A stretch of DNA of 64,000 nt from Novosphingobium sp. Its GTDB lineage: Bacteria; Pseudomonadota; Alphaproteobacteria; Sphingomonadales; Sphingomonadaceae. Below are positions 45,183-54,457 of the stretch, piece by piece. The position numbers and the translations under genes were made by a program. Location of the stretch: the NCBI RefSeq assembly GCF_020852455.1, contig NZ_JADZAT010000028.1, positions 186,001 through 250,000 on the forward strand. Direction: 5' to 3'. The notes beneath the pieces are model-generated. The model saw nothing but the letters and a program-made list of their open reading frames with translations, had not been told where the DNA came from and did no database searches. Numbering within the stretch: the stretch's first letter is position 1; the number at the start of each line of letters is the position of its first letter.

Positions 45183-45824
45183 ATGACCGAACTAACGCTG
45201 TCTGCCGTCACCAAGGCCTATGGCCGCAAGTCCGTTCTTGCCGGGGTCGATGCCACTTTCCCGGCTGGGCTGACCCTGCTGGTCGGCCCCAGCGGGGCGG
45301 GCAAATCCACCCTGCTACGGATCATCGCCACGGCAGAGAAGCCGCAGAGCGGGACGATCTGCTGGAACGGCGCGCCCATGCCCGGCGCGCGCCAGACGCT
45401 GCGACAGGTGCTGGGCTATGCCCCGCAGGCGGTCGAGCTGCCCGAAGAGCTGACCGCGCGCGAATTCGCGCTGCACATTGCCGCGCTCAAGGGACTCGAT
45501 ACCGCCGAGGCCGACCTGCAGTTCGGCGCGATTACCGCGGCGATCGGTCTGCATGACGATATCAACCGGCGGATCGCGGGCTATTCGGGCGGGATGCGGC
45601 GGCGGCTGATCTTCGCCCAGGCGCTGCTGGGCGACCCGCAACTGATCGCGCTGGATGAGCCGACCGCCGAGCTTGACCATGAAAGCGCCGCTGCCGTGAG
45701 CGCGCTCTTGCTCGAACGTGCCCGGCGCGCGGTGGTGGTGATGACCACCCACCTGGCTGACCAGCTTGCCCCGCAGGCCGTGCAGGTGCTGCGGATCGCC
45801 GACGGCAAGACCAGCAAGGCATGA
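45183..45824 (+). CDS. ABC transporter ATP-binding protein
   Basis: A 213-residue ATPase. Walker A is GPSGAGKST (about residues 36-44), the signature is YSGGMRRRL and Walker B is LIALDEPTAELD, with the H-loop histidine in VMTTHLAD. The start ATG 45183 is chosen because it begins the conserved MTELTLSAVTKAYG; the long upstream frame runs back into the amidohydrolase. It overlaps the membrane protein by ATGA, so the pair is an ABC-2-like exporter of unknown substrate. Confidence 0.92.
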   Translation: MTELTLSAVTKAYGRKSVLAGVDATFPAGLTLLVGPSGAGKSTLLRIIATAEKPQSGTICWNGAPMPGARQTLRQVLGYAPQAVELPEELTAREFALHIAALKGLDTAEADLQFGAITAAIGLHDDINRRIAGYSGGMRRRLIFAQALLGDPQLIALDEPTAELDHESAAAVSALLLERARRAVVVMTTHLADQLAPQAVQVLRIADGKTSKA

Positions 45825-47209
45825 CGATGCCGGCGATTGCCCGGTCAAGTTTGCGCACCAGCCTGCAGCGCTATGCCCGCAGCCGCGGGCTGTGGCTGAT
45901 GCTGCTGGTCGCCCCGGTTGGCGCGCGCTACATGATTTCGGACGAGAGCGGCGGCGGGCTGGCGATCGCGATCGGCGATCACCTGCCAGTGCTGACTTCG
46001 CCGGTGCTGGGGATCTGGCTGGGGATCATCGTCTCCACCCTGCTGCTGCCGGTCGGCTATATCTACCTGCGCGCCAATGTGACCCGCCGCCAGCCCTGGC
46101 AGGTCGAGGAAGTCAGCCCGGGCTCGCGCCGGGCGATCATGCTGGGTCGGTTCGGGGCCGATGTCGCGGTCTTGCTGGGTTTCCTGACCGCGCTGAACCT
46201 GGCTGGCTGGGTGCTGGGTTGGATGCTGGTCAGCGGCCCCTACAACCCCTGGCAGATCACGCTGGCGCTGTGGATGGTCGCGGCCCCGGCGCTGATCGGG
46301 CTGGCCGCCTTGCGGCAGGTCTTCGATGCCCGTCCCCTGTTGCGCCGCGGCTGGGGCGACCTTCTGTTCGTGGTGCTGTGGATGGCATCGATCATCATGC
46401 CGGCCAGCATGCAGGGCCAGCCGCCCAGCCTGGCCGTCAGCATGGCCGACTTTACCGGATTCTACGCGCCGATGGTGGCCGGATCGCCGCATCGGGATGA
46501 CAATTTCACGATCGGCGGGGTCGATGTGAAGCCGGGCCGGGTCAAGCTGGACGCCATGGCCGGCCTGGCGGCGCCGGGCTATGCGCCGTCACGGGCGCTG
46601 TGGATCGTGCTTTCGGTGCTGGCCGTGCTGCTCGCCGCGCAGGTCTATCGCCCCCACCAGGCTGTCGCACAGCAACGCGGGCCAGGGCGGCTGACCCGCT
46701 GGCTTGATCCTGGCGCGCCTCCACCGGCACAAATGGACGCTCCGCCAGCCCGGCTGCAATCGCTGCCCTTCGTTCGGCTGGCCTGGGCCGAGGCGCGGCT
46801 GATCGGGGCCGGGCGGATCTTCAAAGTGCTCGCGCTGGCAGCGGCGCTGGCCGGGCTGGTGCCGGACTATCGCCATGCCGGCAGCCCCGCCGCCCTGCTG
46901 CTCTTGGCCTTCGCGCTGTCCGCCCACGCCGGACGCTGCGAAGCGCGTCGGTTGCTGGGGCTGACCGGCACCGCAGCACTGGGTCCGATGCATCGCCGCA
47001 TCGCCTTTGTGCTGGCCGGAACCGGCTGGGCGATCGCACTGGCGCTGCCCGCAGCGCTGGCTACCGTTCAGGCGGCACCGCTGGCGCTGGGGGCGATCAC
47101 CGGCTTTGCCGCCGCGCTGGTGGCGATCGGGCTGGCCAGCCTGACCAGCTCTGGCTTTGCCGCGCGGGTGGTGCTGCTGATCGGCTGGTACGTTTACCTG
47201 TCAACCTGA
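45821..47209 (+). CDS. ABC exporter membrane subunit
   Basis: A 462-residue integral membrane protein with about 10-11 hydrophobic segments and a cytoplasmic/periplasmic stretch in the middle (about residues 200-260). No family could be named from sequence, but it is translationally coupled to an ABC ATPase, which makes it the permease subunit. YISDESGGGLAIAIGDHLPVL-like N-terminal features recall ABC-2 permeases of gliding/multidrug type. Confidence 0.75.
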   Translation: MTMPAIARSSLRTSLQRYARSRGLWLMLLVAPVGARYMISDESGGGLAIAIGDHLPVLTSPVLGIWLGIIVSTLLLPVGYIYLRANVTRRQPWQVEEVSPGSRRAIMLGRFGADVAVLLGFLTALNLAGWVLGWMLVSGPYNPWQITLALWMVAAPALIGLAALRQVFDARPLLRRGWGDLLFVVLWMASIIMPASMQGQPPSLAVSMADFTGFYAPMVAGSPHRDDNFTIGGVDVKPGRVKLDAMAGLAAPGYAPSRALWIVLSVLAVLLAAQVYRPHQAVAQQRGPGRLTRWLDPGAPPPAQMDAPPARLQSLPFVRLAWAEARLIGAGRIFKVLALAAALAGLVPDYRHAGSPAALLLLAFALSAHAGRCEARRLLGLTGTAALGPMHRRIAFVLAGTGWAIALALPAALATVQAAPLALGAITGFAAALVAIGLASLTSSGFAARVVLLIGWYVYLST

Positions 47210-47255
47210 GCGCTGCCCCCTTGCCCTTCGCAGCCCCACGGATCATGCCGCGCTG

Positions 47256-47879
47256 GTGACGATCCTCTACCGCCTCGATGCCAGCGCCGCGCAGCTGGGT
47301 GCCCGTTTCGATGCCGATCCGGGGCAGGACCCCTGGGCCGGGGGCATGCTGGCGCCCGGGCAGTTCGCTCCGGTGATCACCCAGGGGCGCGAGGCGATTG
47401 CTGGGCCGCGCGCCGCGCACCAGCCGCGCCGGCTGATCCCCAGGCTGTGGGGCGTGCCTCCGCCGCCCGCTGCCGGGTGGAACGGGCGCCCGGTGCTGAG
47501 CGTGCGCAACCTTGAAAGCCCGTTCTGGATCGGCAACCTCAGGAACAGCGAATTCCGCTGTCTGGTCCCGGCCGGCGCGTTCATGATCTGGGGCAAGGGG
47601 GTGGACCGCGATGGCAAGCGGGTGCGGCACTGGCTGGGCTGCACCGACCAGCCCTGTTTCGCTTTCGCCGGGGTCTGGAAGGACAGCGAGATCCCCAGCT
47701 TTGCCTTGCTCAGCTGCGAACCCAACGCCCTGCTGCGCGATCTGGGGGCCGAACGGATGCCGGTGATCCTGCCCGATGACCCCGCTGCCTGGCGGCTGTG
47801 GCTGAACGGCGGCTGGGACCGCGCCGGGGCGCTGGTCCAGCCCTATTCCTCCAGCGCGATGACCGAATTCGTAAACTGA
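47256..47879 (+). CDS. degenerate SRAP (YedK/HMCES-like) protein lacking catalytic residues
   Basis: A 207-residue member of the SOS-response-associated peptidase family, which normally crosslinks abasic sites in single-stranded DNA. The N-terminus TILYRL aligns with the CGRYRL start, so catalytic Cys2 is Thr. The FYEW motif is FMIW (Glu to Ile111) and the HDRMPVIL motif is AERMPVIL (His to Ala165). The scaffold (RNLESPF, RCLVPAGAF) is otherwise kept. It starts with GTG. The frame is intact, so it looks like a maintained pseudoenzyme rather than a decaying gene. Unlinked to other repair genes here. Confidence 0.8.
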   Translation: MTILYRLDASAAQLGARFDADPGQDPWAGGMLAPGQFAPVITQGREAIAGPRAAHQPRRLIPRLWGVPPPPAAGWNGRPVLSVRNLESPFWIGNLRNSEFRCLVPAGAFMIWGKGVDRDGKRVRHWLGCTDQPCFAFAGVWKDSEIPSFALLSCEPNALLRDLGAERMPVILPDDPAAWRLWLNGGWDRAGALVQPYSSSAMTEFVN

Positions 47880-48068
47880 GCGAGCCGGTTACCGGCGACC
47901 GCGCGCCGGAATCCCTTCATCGGCGCGGATCGGGCCTTGGTCGATTCCGGATCGAACCGGCCCCGCCCCGGCCATAGCACATGCGGGCTACTCGGGCAGG
48001 GGCGGCGGCGATGGATGCTTGCGTCCGGTGCGGCTGAATCGGTGGCGATCCACCTTCAATGCGATCGG

Positions 48069-50180
48069 ATGCCGATGACCAGACTGCCCTCCACCCCGTA
48101 TCTGCGTGCCGCCGCCAGCCTGCTGGCGCTGGCCCTGCCCGCCACCCCCGCACTGGCCGACAACGACGGCACGCCCACCGCGCTGAACGCCGAGGCCAGC
48201 CGCCGGACGGTCTATCAGGCCGATTTCTTCACCCAGTTCGCCCCCACCACCGCGCTCGACATCGTCCGGCGCGTGCCCGGCTTCGTGCTGGAGCAATCCG
48301 ATGGCGAAGTGCGCGGCTTCAGTGGCGCGGCCGGCAACGTGGTGTTCAACGGCGCGCGGCCCAGCTCCAAATCGGAATCGCTGGAGGCCATCCTGGCCCG
48401 GATTCCGGCACGGCGGGTGGTGCGGATCGAAGTGGCACCGGGCGACCAGTTCGGATCGGACTATGCCGGCAAGAGCCAGGTGCTCAACGTGGTGGTTTCG
48501 CAGACGAGCGGGATCGACGGCAACGTCAAGGCCACCGTGGGTCGCACATTCATCGGGCCGCTGCTGGGCGATATCGAGGGATCGGTGCTGCTGCGCACCG
48601 GCGGATCGACCTTCAACCTGTCGGCCGGGCTGGGCCGCAGCGGCGATGTCGAGGAGGGCTATGACGATCTGCGCCTGCTGAGTGACGGTTCACGGATCGA
48701 ACTGCGCGAAAAGGTCAACGACGTCGACCTCCACGACCCGTTCGTTGCCGCCAGCTGGGCGCACGAAAGCGGGCCGGGCCGGGCCGAACATCTGAACCTG
48801 CGCTATTCGCCGGGGCATCTGACCCTGCATCAGCGCAATCACCTGACCCCGGCCAGCGGGCCGGTACGCGACGACCGGCTGGAACAGGACTATCGCAACA
48901 CCAATTACGAACTCGGCGGCGACATTTCGCGCCCGCTGGGGGCCGGGGTGATCAAGTTCGTCGCGCTGGGCAACCGCCGCGAACGCGACAATTACGACGC
49001 CTATTTCAACCGCATCGGTTCAGACACCACCGGCGGGTTCGAACAGCTACAGGACGCCCGTTATGACGAGGTGCTGGGGCGGCTGAGCTGGACCCACCCC
49101 AGGTTGCTGGGCTTTTCAGCCGAATTCGGCACCGAGCTGGCCTACAACCGGCTGGAAAACGCCACCGACCTGTTCGCGCTGGGCCCGGGCGGGACGCGCA
49201 CCCCGATCGATCTGCCGATCGCCCGCGCGACAGTCGATGAACTGCGCGGCGAAGGCTATCTCAACCTCGGCCGGGCGCTGACCGGACGGTTGCGGCTCGA
49301 TACCACGCTGGGCTTTGAAACGTCGAAGCTGCGGGTGCGCGGCGATACCACCGCTGACCGTGCGCTCAGTTATTTCAAGCCGGGCTTCACGCTTGACTGG
49401 AAGGGCAAGAACGGCTGGCACGTCCAGGCCGGGCTGCGGCGCGAGGTGGCGCAGCTCGATTTCTACGATTTCATCTCCGCCGCCGAACTGACCAACGACC
49501 GGATCAATGGCGGCAATGCCAATCTGGTGCCGCAGCAAAGCTGGGAAGCGCGGCTGACGATCGAACGCCCGGTGCTGGGCCGGGGGCTGGTCAAGCTGGA
49601 GCTGGGCCACGACTGGATCAGCGACAAGCAGGACCGGATCCTGACCGAGGACGGCTTTGACGCGCCCGGTAACATCGGCAGCGGCACCCGCCGCTTTGCC
49701 CGGCTGACCTTCGATGCCCCGCTGGACCGGCTGGGCCTGAAGGCGACCCGGATCAGCCTGGCCGGCGGGCTGCAGGGCACGCGGGTGCGCGATCCGCTGA
49801 CCCACCTGATGCGCGACTGGAGCGGCTTCCGCCCCGACTGGGACTGGTCGATCGACCTGCGCCGCGATCTCAGCAAATGGTCCTATGGTTTCAGCCTTTC
49901 TCGGCAGGCCGCAAGCACGATCTTCCGGATCGACGAGATCGACAGCTTTTCGAACACCCGCTCGTTCGCGACCACTTTCGTCGAATATCGCCCCGACAAG
50001 CGCACCACCCTGCGGCTTGATCTCAGCAACGTGCTCGATTCCGCCGGTGAGCGCTTTCGCCTGTTCTACGATCCCAATCGCACCACCGGGGTGCCGCTGG
50101 TCAGCGAATTCCGCCACCGCGATTCGCACGTCGGCGTGAATGTTTCGGTCAACCGCACTTTCGGCAGCGGTTCGGGTTAG
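48069..50180 (+). CDS. TonB-dependent receptor-like outer-membrane protein
   Basis: About 703 residues. The signal peptide (AAASLLALALPATPALA) ends near residue 32. The plug region has TTALDIVRRVPGFVLEQSDGEVRG, cut here, and VVFNGARPSSKSESLEAIL, the form found in FecA-like/oar-type sphingomonad receptors without a TonB box of standard type. It ends in a long beta-strand-rich barrel. The start is ATG 48069 or 48075; the N-terminal extension to 47937 is unlikely and there is no clear ribosome-binding site. The 189 bases before it hold nothing else recognisable. Confidence 0.85.
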   Translation: MPMTRLPSTPYLRAAASLLALALPATPALADNDGTPTALNAEASRRTVYQADFFTQFAPTTALDIVRRVPGFVLEQSDGEVRGFSGAAGNVVFNGARPSSKSESLEAILARIPARRVVRIEVAPGDQFGSDYAGKSQVLNVVVSQTSGIDGNVKATVGRTFIGPLLGDIEGSVLLRTGGSTFNLSAGLGRSGDVEEGYDDLRLLSDGSRIELREKVNDVDLHDPFVAASWAHESGPGRAEHLNLRYSPGHLTLHQRNHLTPASGPVRDDRLEQDYRNTNYELGGDISRPLGAGVIKFVALGNRRERDNYDAYFNRIGSDTTGGFEQLQDARYDEVLGRLSWTHPRLLGFSAEFGTELAYNRLENATDLFALGPGGTRTPIDLPIARATVDELRGEGYLNLGRALTGRLRLDTTLGFETSKLRVRGDTTADRALSYFKPGFTLDWKGKNGWHVQAGLRREVAQLDFYDFISAAELTNDRINGGNANLVPQQSWEARLTIERPVLGRGLVKLELGHDWISDKQDRILTEDGFDAPGNIGSGTRRFARLTFDAPLDRLGLKATRISLAGGLQGTRVRDPLTHLMRDWSGFRPDWDWSIDLRRDLSKWSYGFSLSRQAASTIFRIDEIDSFSNTRSFATTFVEYRPDKRTTLRLDLSNVLDSAGERFRLFYDPNRTTGVPLVSEFRHRDSHVGVNVSVNRTFGSGSG

Positions 50181-50192
50181 TAGGTCTGGACC

Positions 50193-50591
50193 CTAAGCCA
50201 GCCGCAAGGCCCCCAGCACGCTCAGCGCCAGGCCAAGCAGCACCGTGCTCATCGCCCAGCCGCGGTGCATGTGGGTCAGGCTGCGCAGCCAGAACTGGCT
50301 GTAGATGTCGACAAAGCCCAGGATCACCAGCGCTTCGGCCATCATCAGCCCGCCCATGCCCTTGAGCACACAGGACAGCAGATCGTTGGGCAGCCAGGGG
50401 TTGGCGAGATAGACCGTGGCGCCGATCACCAGCTCAAGCATCCCGCAGACGAATTGCAGCGCCGGGCTGCGTTCCACCTCTTCCAGCATGGTGCGCCAGG
50501 CCCCGGGCTTGCGCAGCGCGCCGATCCCGGCCGACAGCGCAGTCAGCCCCAGCAGCATCGCCGACCAGCCGGTAACGTCAATCGATTCCAT
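50193..50591 (-). CDS. four-TM membrane protein
   Basis: A 132-residue protein with four hydrophobic helices (about residues 8-24, 45-62, 75-91 and 108-128) and no known motif. The ATG at 50591 has GGAGG six bases upstream; another ATG directly before it (50594) is also possible. Divergent from the FMO-P450 operon; converges on the TonB-like gene. Function unknown. Confidence 0.65.
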   Translation of the reverse strand: MESIDVTGWSAMLLGLTALSAGIGALRKPGAWRTMLEEVERSPALQFVCGMLELVIGATVYLANPWLPNDLLSCVLKGMGGLMMAEALVILGFVDIYSQFWLRSLTHMHRGWAMSTVLLGLALSVLGALRLA

Positions 50592-50749
50592 CATGTCCCT
50601 CCAGACCCGTTGGTTTCCCCCCGGAGGTGTTCTGTTTTGCCGGCACACGATGCGCGGGCACGGCGCGCTTGTCCAGAGGCGATGCGCGCTGGACATTAAT
50701 CGCACGGTTAAACATAGTCCGCCTCAAACAAAGGGGAGAGGCGATTCTG

Positions 50750-52129
50750 ATGGCCCAGAGCAGTTCCAGGCCCACGGTCTGCATCATCGGCGCGGGGTGC
50801 AGCGGGTTCACCACCGCCAAGCGGCTGAAGGACCATGGCATTCCCTTCGACGTCTATGAGGCGTCGGACGATATCGGCGGGACCTGGTACTACAACAACC
50901 CCAACGGGATGAGCGCCTGTTACCAGAGCCTGCACATCGACACGTCGAAATGGCGGCTGGCGTTTGAAGACTATCCGGTCCCGGCCGACTGGCCCGACTA
51001 TCCGCACCATTCGCTGCTGCTGCAGTACTTTCACGATTACGTCGATCACTTCGGCCTGCGCCAGCACATCCGGTTCAACACCCGGGTCGAGGATGCCACG
51101 CGGCTGCCCGAAGGCGGCTGGCGGATCACGCTTTCGACCGGTGAGGTGAAGCATTACGATGCGCTGTGCGTCGCCAACGGCCACCACTGGGCGGCACGGA
51201 TCCCCGAATACCCCGGTAAGTTCGACGGCGAACAGATCCATAGCCATCAGTACCGCACCCCGTTCGAGCCGGTGGACTGCATCGGCCAGCGGGTGCTGGT
51301 GGTGGGCATGGGCAATTCGGCGATGGACGTGGCGAGCGAGCTGTCGCAGCGCCCGATGGCAGCGAAGCTGTTCGTTTCCACCCGGCGCGGGGTGTGGATC
51401 TTCCCCAAGTATTACAAGGGCCAGCCGCTCGACAAGAACCCGGCCCCGGCCTGGTTGCCCAAGGGCCTGAAGCAATGGCTGGGCGCGCGGATGGTCAAGG
51501 GGCTGGTCGGCAAGATGAGCGACTATGGCCTGCCCGAACCCGAGATCGGCCCGTTCGAAAGCCACGGCACGGTCTCGGGCGAATTCCTGGTTCGCGCGGG
51601 ATCGGGTGACATTACCATGAAGGGCGGGATCGAACGGCTCGACGGCAAGGAGGTGGTGTTCAGCGACGGCAGCCGCGAGCAGATCGACGTGATCATCTGG
51701 GCGACCGGTTATGACATCCGTTTCCCGTTCTTCAAGGACGCGGCCTTTACCGCGGACGCCGACAATCGCCCGCCGCCGCTCTACAAGCGGATCATGAAGC
51801 CGGGGGTGCCCGACCTGTTCTACATGGGCCTGGCCCAGCCGCTGCCCACCCTGGTCAACTTTGCCGAGCAGCAATCGAAGCTGGTCGCGGCCTATCTGTC
51901 GGGCCAGTACCTGCCGCCCGCCCCGGCCGAGATGGAGCGGGTGATCAAGGCCGACGAGGACTATTACACCGGGCAGTACTATGCCGCGCGGCGGCACACG
52001 ATCCAGCTCGATTTCGATCACTATGTCCGCGCGCTCAAGAAGGAACTGGCGCAGGGCGCCCGGCGCGCGCAGGCTGCGGGCAACGCGCTGCCCGTGCCCG
52101 CCCGCCAGCAAGAGGAGATTGCCGCATGA
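50750..52129 (+). CDS. flavin-containing/Baeyer-Villiger-type monooxygenase
   Basis: A 459-residue FAD/NADPH monooxygenase. The FAD-binding GAGCSGFTTAKRL is at about residues 14-26 and the NADPH-binding GMGNSAMDVASEL at about 185-197. Between them FDGEQIHSHQYR matches the FMO signature FxGxxxHxxxY. It would oxidise a ketone or heteroatom with O2. The ATG follows GGGGAGAGGCGATTCTG. It is coupled by ATGA overlap to a P450, so the two probably act on the same molecule. Confidence 0.9.
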   Translation: MAQSSSRPTVCIIGAGCSGFTTAKRLKDHGIPFDVYEASDDIGGTWYYNNPNGMSACYQSLHIDTSKWRLAFEDYPVPADWPDYPHHSLLLQYFHDYVDHFGLRQHIRFNTRVEDATRLPEGGWRITLSTGEVKHYDALCVANGHHWAARIPEYPGKFDGEQIHSHQYRTPFEPVDCIGQRVLVVGMGNSAMDVASELSQRPMAAKLFVSTRRGVWIFPKYYKGQPLDKNPAPAWLPKGLKQWLGARMVKGLVGKMSDYGLPEPEIGPFESHGTVSGEFLVRAGSGDITMKGGIERLDGKEVVFSDGSREQIDVIIWATGYDIRFPFFKDAAFTADADNRPPPLYKRIMKPGVPDLFYMGLAQPLPTLVNFAEQQSKLVAAYLSGQYLPPAPAEMERVIKADEDYYTGQYYAARRHTIQLDFDHYVRALKKELAQGARRAQAAGNALPVPARQQEEIAA

Positions 52130-53337
52130 CTGCCCGCGCCCTGACCCCGGTCGATCTCAGCGATGCCGAACTCTATACCGAAGACCGCTGGCGTGAACCC
52201 TTTGCCCGGCTGCGCGCAGAGGCGCCGGTTTCCTGGCGTGAGGACAGTGCCTATGGCGGCTATTGGTCGGTGGTCAGCCACGAGCTGATCCAGGCGGTCG
52301 AGCTTGATCCCGAAACCTGGTCCTCGCAGATCGGCAACATCACGATTGCCGATGGCGTTGCCGGGCAGGAGTTTCCCAACTTCATCGCGATGGACCCGCC
52401 GCGCCATACCGAGCAGCGCCGGGTGGTGGCCGCAGCCTTCACCCCCAGCCAGATGGCCAAGCGCGAACAGCAGGTGCGGGCCCGCACCAAAGAACTGTTC
52501 GACGCGCTGCCGGTGGGCGAGACCTTCGACTGGGTCGATCGCGTCTCGGTCCCGGTGACGATTGCCATGCTGGCGATCGTGCTCGACTTCCCGTGGGGCG
52601 AGCGGATGAACCTGCGCAAGTGGTCCGACATGGCCAGCAATGTCTCGCCCGAGGTGATGAACGAGGACTATTCGGCGCAGTTCTTCGCCGAAATGGGGCT
52701 GATGCTGGCGCGCTTCGATGAATTGCTTGAAGCACGGCGCCAGCAGGAGCCGGCCGACGACCTGCTCAGCCGGATGATCCATTCCGAGGCGATGGGCAAC
52801 CTCACCGCGCTGGAGCGGATCGCCAACATCGCGCTGCTGATCGTCGGCGGCAACGACACCACCCGCAATTCGATCAGCGGCTTCATCGAGGCCGCGCACA
52901 AGTTCCCCAGTGAGCTGGAGCGGTTGCGCGCCGACCCCTCGCTGATCCCCAACGCCGCGCAGGAAATCATCCGCTGGCAAAGCCCGGTCACCCACATGCG
53001 CCGGACCATGACCCGCGATGTCGCGCTGGGCGGGCAGCAGCTGAAGGAAGGCGAAAAGGTGGTGCTGTGGTACCTCGCCGCCAACCGCGACGAGGCGGTC
53101 TTTGCCGATGCCGAGCGCTTCGACGTGGGCCGTGAGAACGCCCGGCGGCACCTGGGCTTTGGCCACGGGATCCACCGCTGCGTCGGCGCGCGGCTGGCCG
53201 AGATCCAGATCTGCACGGTGATCGAGGAGATCATCCAGCGCGGCTGGCGGATCGTTCCGCAGGAGGGGCCAACGCGGCTGGCCAGCCCGTTCCTGCACGG
53301 GATCACCGCCTATCCGGTGCGGATCGAAGCGGCGTGA
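52126..53337 (+). CDS. cytochrome P450
   Basis: A 403-residue soluble bacterial P450. The I-helix oxygen-activation motif GGNDTTRNS, the K-helix EIIR (ExxR) and the heme-binding loop LGFGHGIHRCVG with Cys352 as thiolate ligand are all in place. It needs ferredoxin and reductase encoded elsewhere. It is coupled to the FMO gene upstream (ATGA) and the enoyl-CoA hydratase downstream (GTGA), forming an operon for degrading a cyclic or branched hydrophobic compound. A role in terpenoid or steroid-like breakdown is a guess. Confidence 0.95.
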   Translation: MTARALTPVDLSDAELYTEDRWREPFARLRAEAPVSWREDSAYGGYWSVVSHELIQAVELDPETWSSQIGNITIADGVAGQEFPNFIAMDPPRHTEQRRVVAAAFTPSQMAKREQQVRARTKELFDALPVGETFDWVDRVSVPVTIAMLAIVLDFPWGERMNLRKWSDMASNVSPEVMNEDYSAQFFAEMGLMLARFDELLEARRQQEPADDLLSRMIHSEAMGNLTALERIANIALLIVGGNDTTRNSISGFIEAAHKFPSELERLRADPSLIPNAAQEIIRWQSPVTHMRRTMTRDVALGGQQLKEGEKVVLWYLAANRDEAVFADAERFDVGRENARRHLGFGHGIHRCVGARLAEIQICTVIEEIIQRGWRIVPQEGPTRLASPFLHGITAYPVRIEAA

Positions 53338-54191
53338 GCGCACCGTTCGAAACCATGCTGGTCGAGGCCGAGGGCCCGATCCTGTGGGTGCGGCTGAACC
53401 GCCCCGACGTGCTCAACGCCTATACCGCCGAAATGGGCCGCGAGCTGGTCCGCGCGATCCGGCAGGCCGATGCCGACGATGCCATCAGAGTGCTGGTACT
53501 GACCGGGACCGGGCGGGTGTTCTGCGCCGGCGCCGACGTATCGGCCGGGGCCGGAGCCTTTGACACCCAGAGCGGCGCAGGCGCGAAGAACTTCGGCAGC
53601 GCGGGATCGGGAGAGCGCGGCGACAGCGATTTCGTGGCGGCAATGATGAACAGCGTGAAGCCGCTGCTGGTCGCCTACAACGGTTCGGCAGCGGGCGTCG
53701 GCCTGACCTTGAGTCTGCCCTGCGACATCCGGATCGCGGCGGACAATGCGAAGTTCGGCTGCGTCTTCACCCGGCGCGGGCTGGTGCCCGAAGCCGGATC
53801 GGCCTGGTTCCTGCCCCGGCTGGTCGGCCTTTCCACCGCGCTCAAGTGGTGCATGACCGGCGCGCTGGTTCCGGCCGCCGAAGCGCTGGCGGCGGGGCTG
53901 GTCAGCGAACTGGTCCCGGCCGAACGGGTCGAGGCGCGGGCGCGCGAACTGGCGCTGGAAATTGCCGCCCAGTGCTCGCCGGTGGCGCTGGCGCTGACCC
54001 GGCGGATGCTGTGGAAGTTTTCGGCCGAGGACAGCCCCCGCGGTGCACTGGCTGTCGATGCCCCGCTTAACATCGCGCTGGGCGCCCAGGGCGATGTCCA
54101 CGAAGGGGTGGCCGCCTTCCTCGAAAAGCGCGCGCCCCAATTCCCGCTCAGCGTCAGCCGGGATCTCCCCGAAACGCCGTGGTGGGGCTAG
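53334..54191 (+). CDS. enoyl-CoA hydratase/isomerase family protein
   Basis: A 285-residue crotonase-fold enzyme acting on acyl-CoA. The oxyanion-hole segments are GTGRVFCAGADVSAG (about residues 59-73) and NGSAAGVGLTLSLPCDIRIA (cut here; about 116-135). The catalytic acid position is in GLVPEAGSAW, with Glu near 151. It starts with GTG overlapping the P450 stop. Its own TAG stop forms the first bases of a 269-bp palindromic element. Third gene of the FMO-P450-ECH operon. Confidence 0.92.
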   Translation: MSAPFETMLVEAEGPILWVRLNRPDVLNAYTAEMGRELVRAIRQADADDAIRVLVLTGTGRVFCAGADVSAGAGAFDTQSGAGAKNFGSAGSGERGDSDFVAAMMNSVKPLLVAYNGSAAGVGLTLSLPCDIRIAADNAKFGCVFTRRGLVPEAGSAWFLPRLVGLSTALKWCMTGALVPAAEALAAGLVSELVPAERVEARARELALEIAAQCSPVALALTRRMLWKFSAEDSPRGALAVDAPLNIALGAQGDVHEGVAAFLEKRAPQFPLSVSRDLPETPWWG

Positions 54192-54457
54192 GGTCAGGAC
54201 CTCTTCCTCACGCCTTCGAGGTTTTAGGCAAAATGGCTCAGCGCAAGGCGGATAGGCGAAGGAATAGTGGTTCTATTTCAAGACTATCCAACGCAGCGCT
54301 GGGCCATTTTGGTCAAATCCCTGCGGGACGCCGGAATGGCTTCCATCTCGAGCAGATATTCGCTTGGAAAGGCAACCAGCCTTCCCCGTGCGAATATCCG
54401 CCCGATATGTTCGCCATTCCGGCGCCTCGAAGGCGTGAGGAAGAGGTCCTGACCCTA
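54189..54457. mobile_element. 269-bp nested-palindrome element (MITE-like) between convergent genes
   Basis: The ends are perfect 33-bp inverted repeats (54189-54221 and 54425-54457; both read TAGGGTCAGGACC... inward). Inside are two further hairpins. One pairs 54230-54244 with 54296-54310 and 54250-54255 with 54284-54289. The other pairs 54330-54340 with 54413-54423 and 54355-54363 with 54390-54398. The whole folds as a three-way junction. No gene is inside. The terminal TAG on each strand is the stop codon of the enoyl-CoA hydratase on plus and of mipA on minus. Confidence 0.8.
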
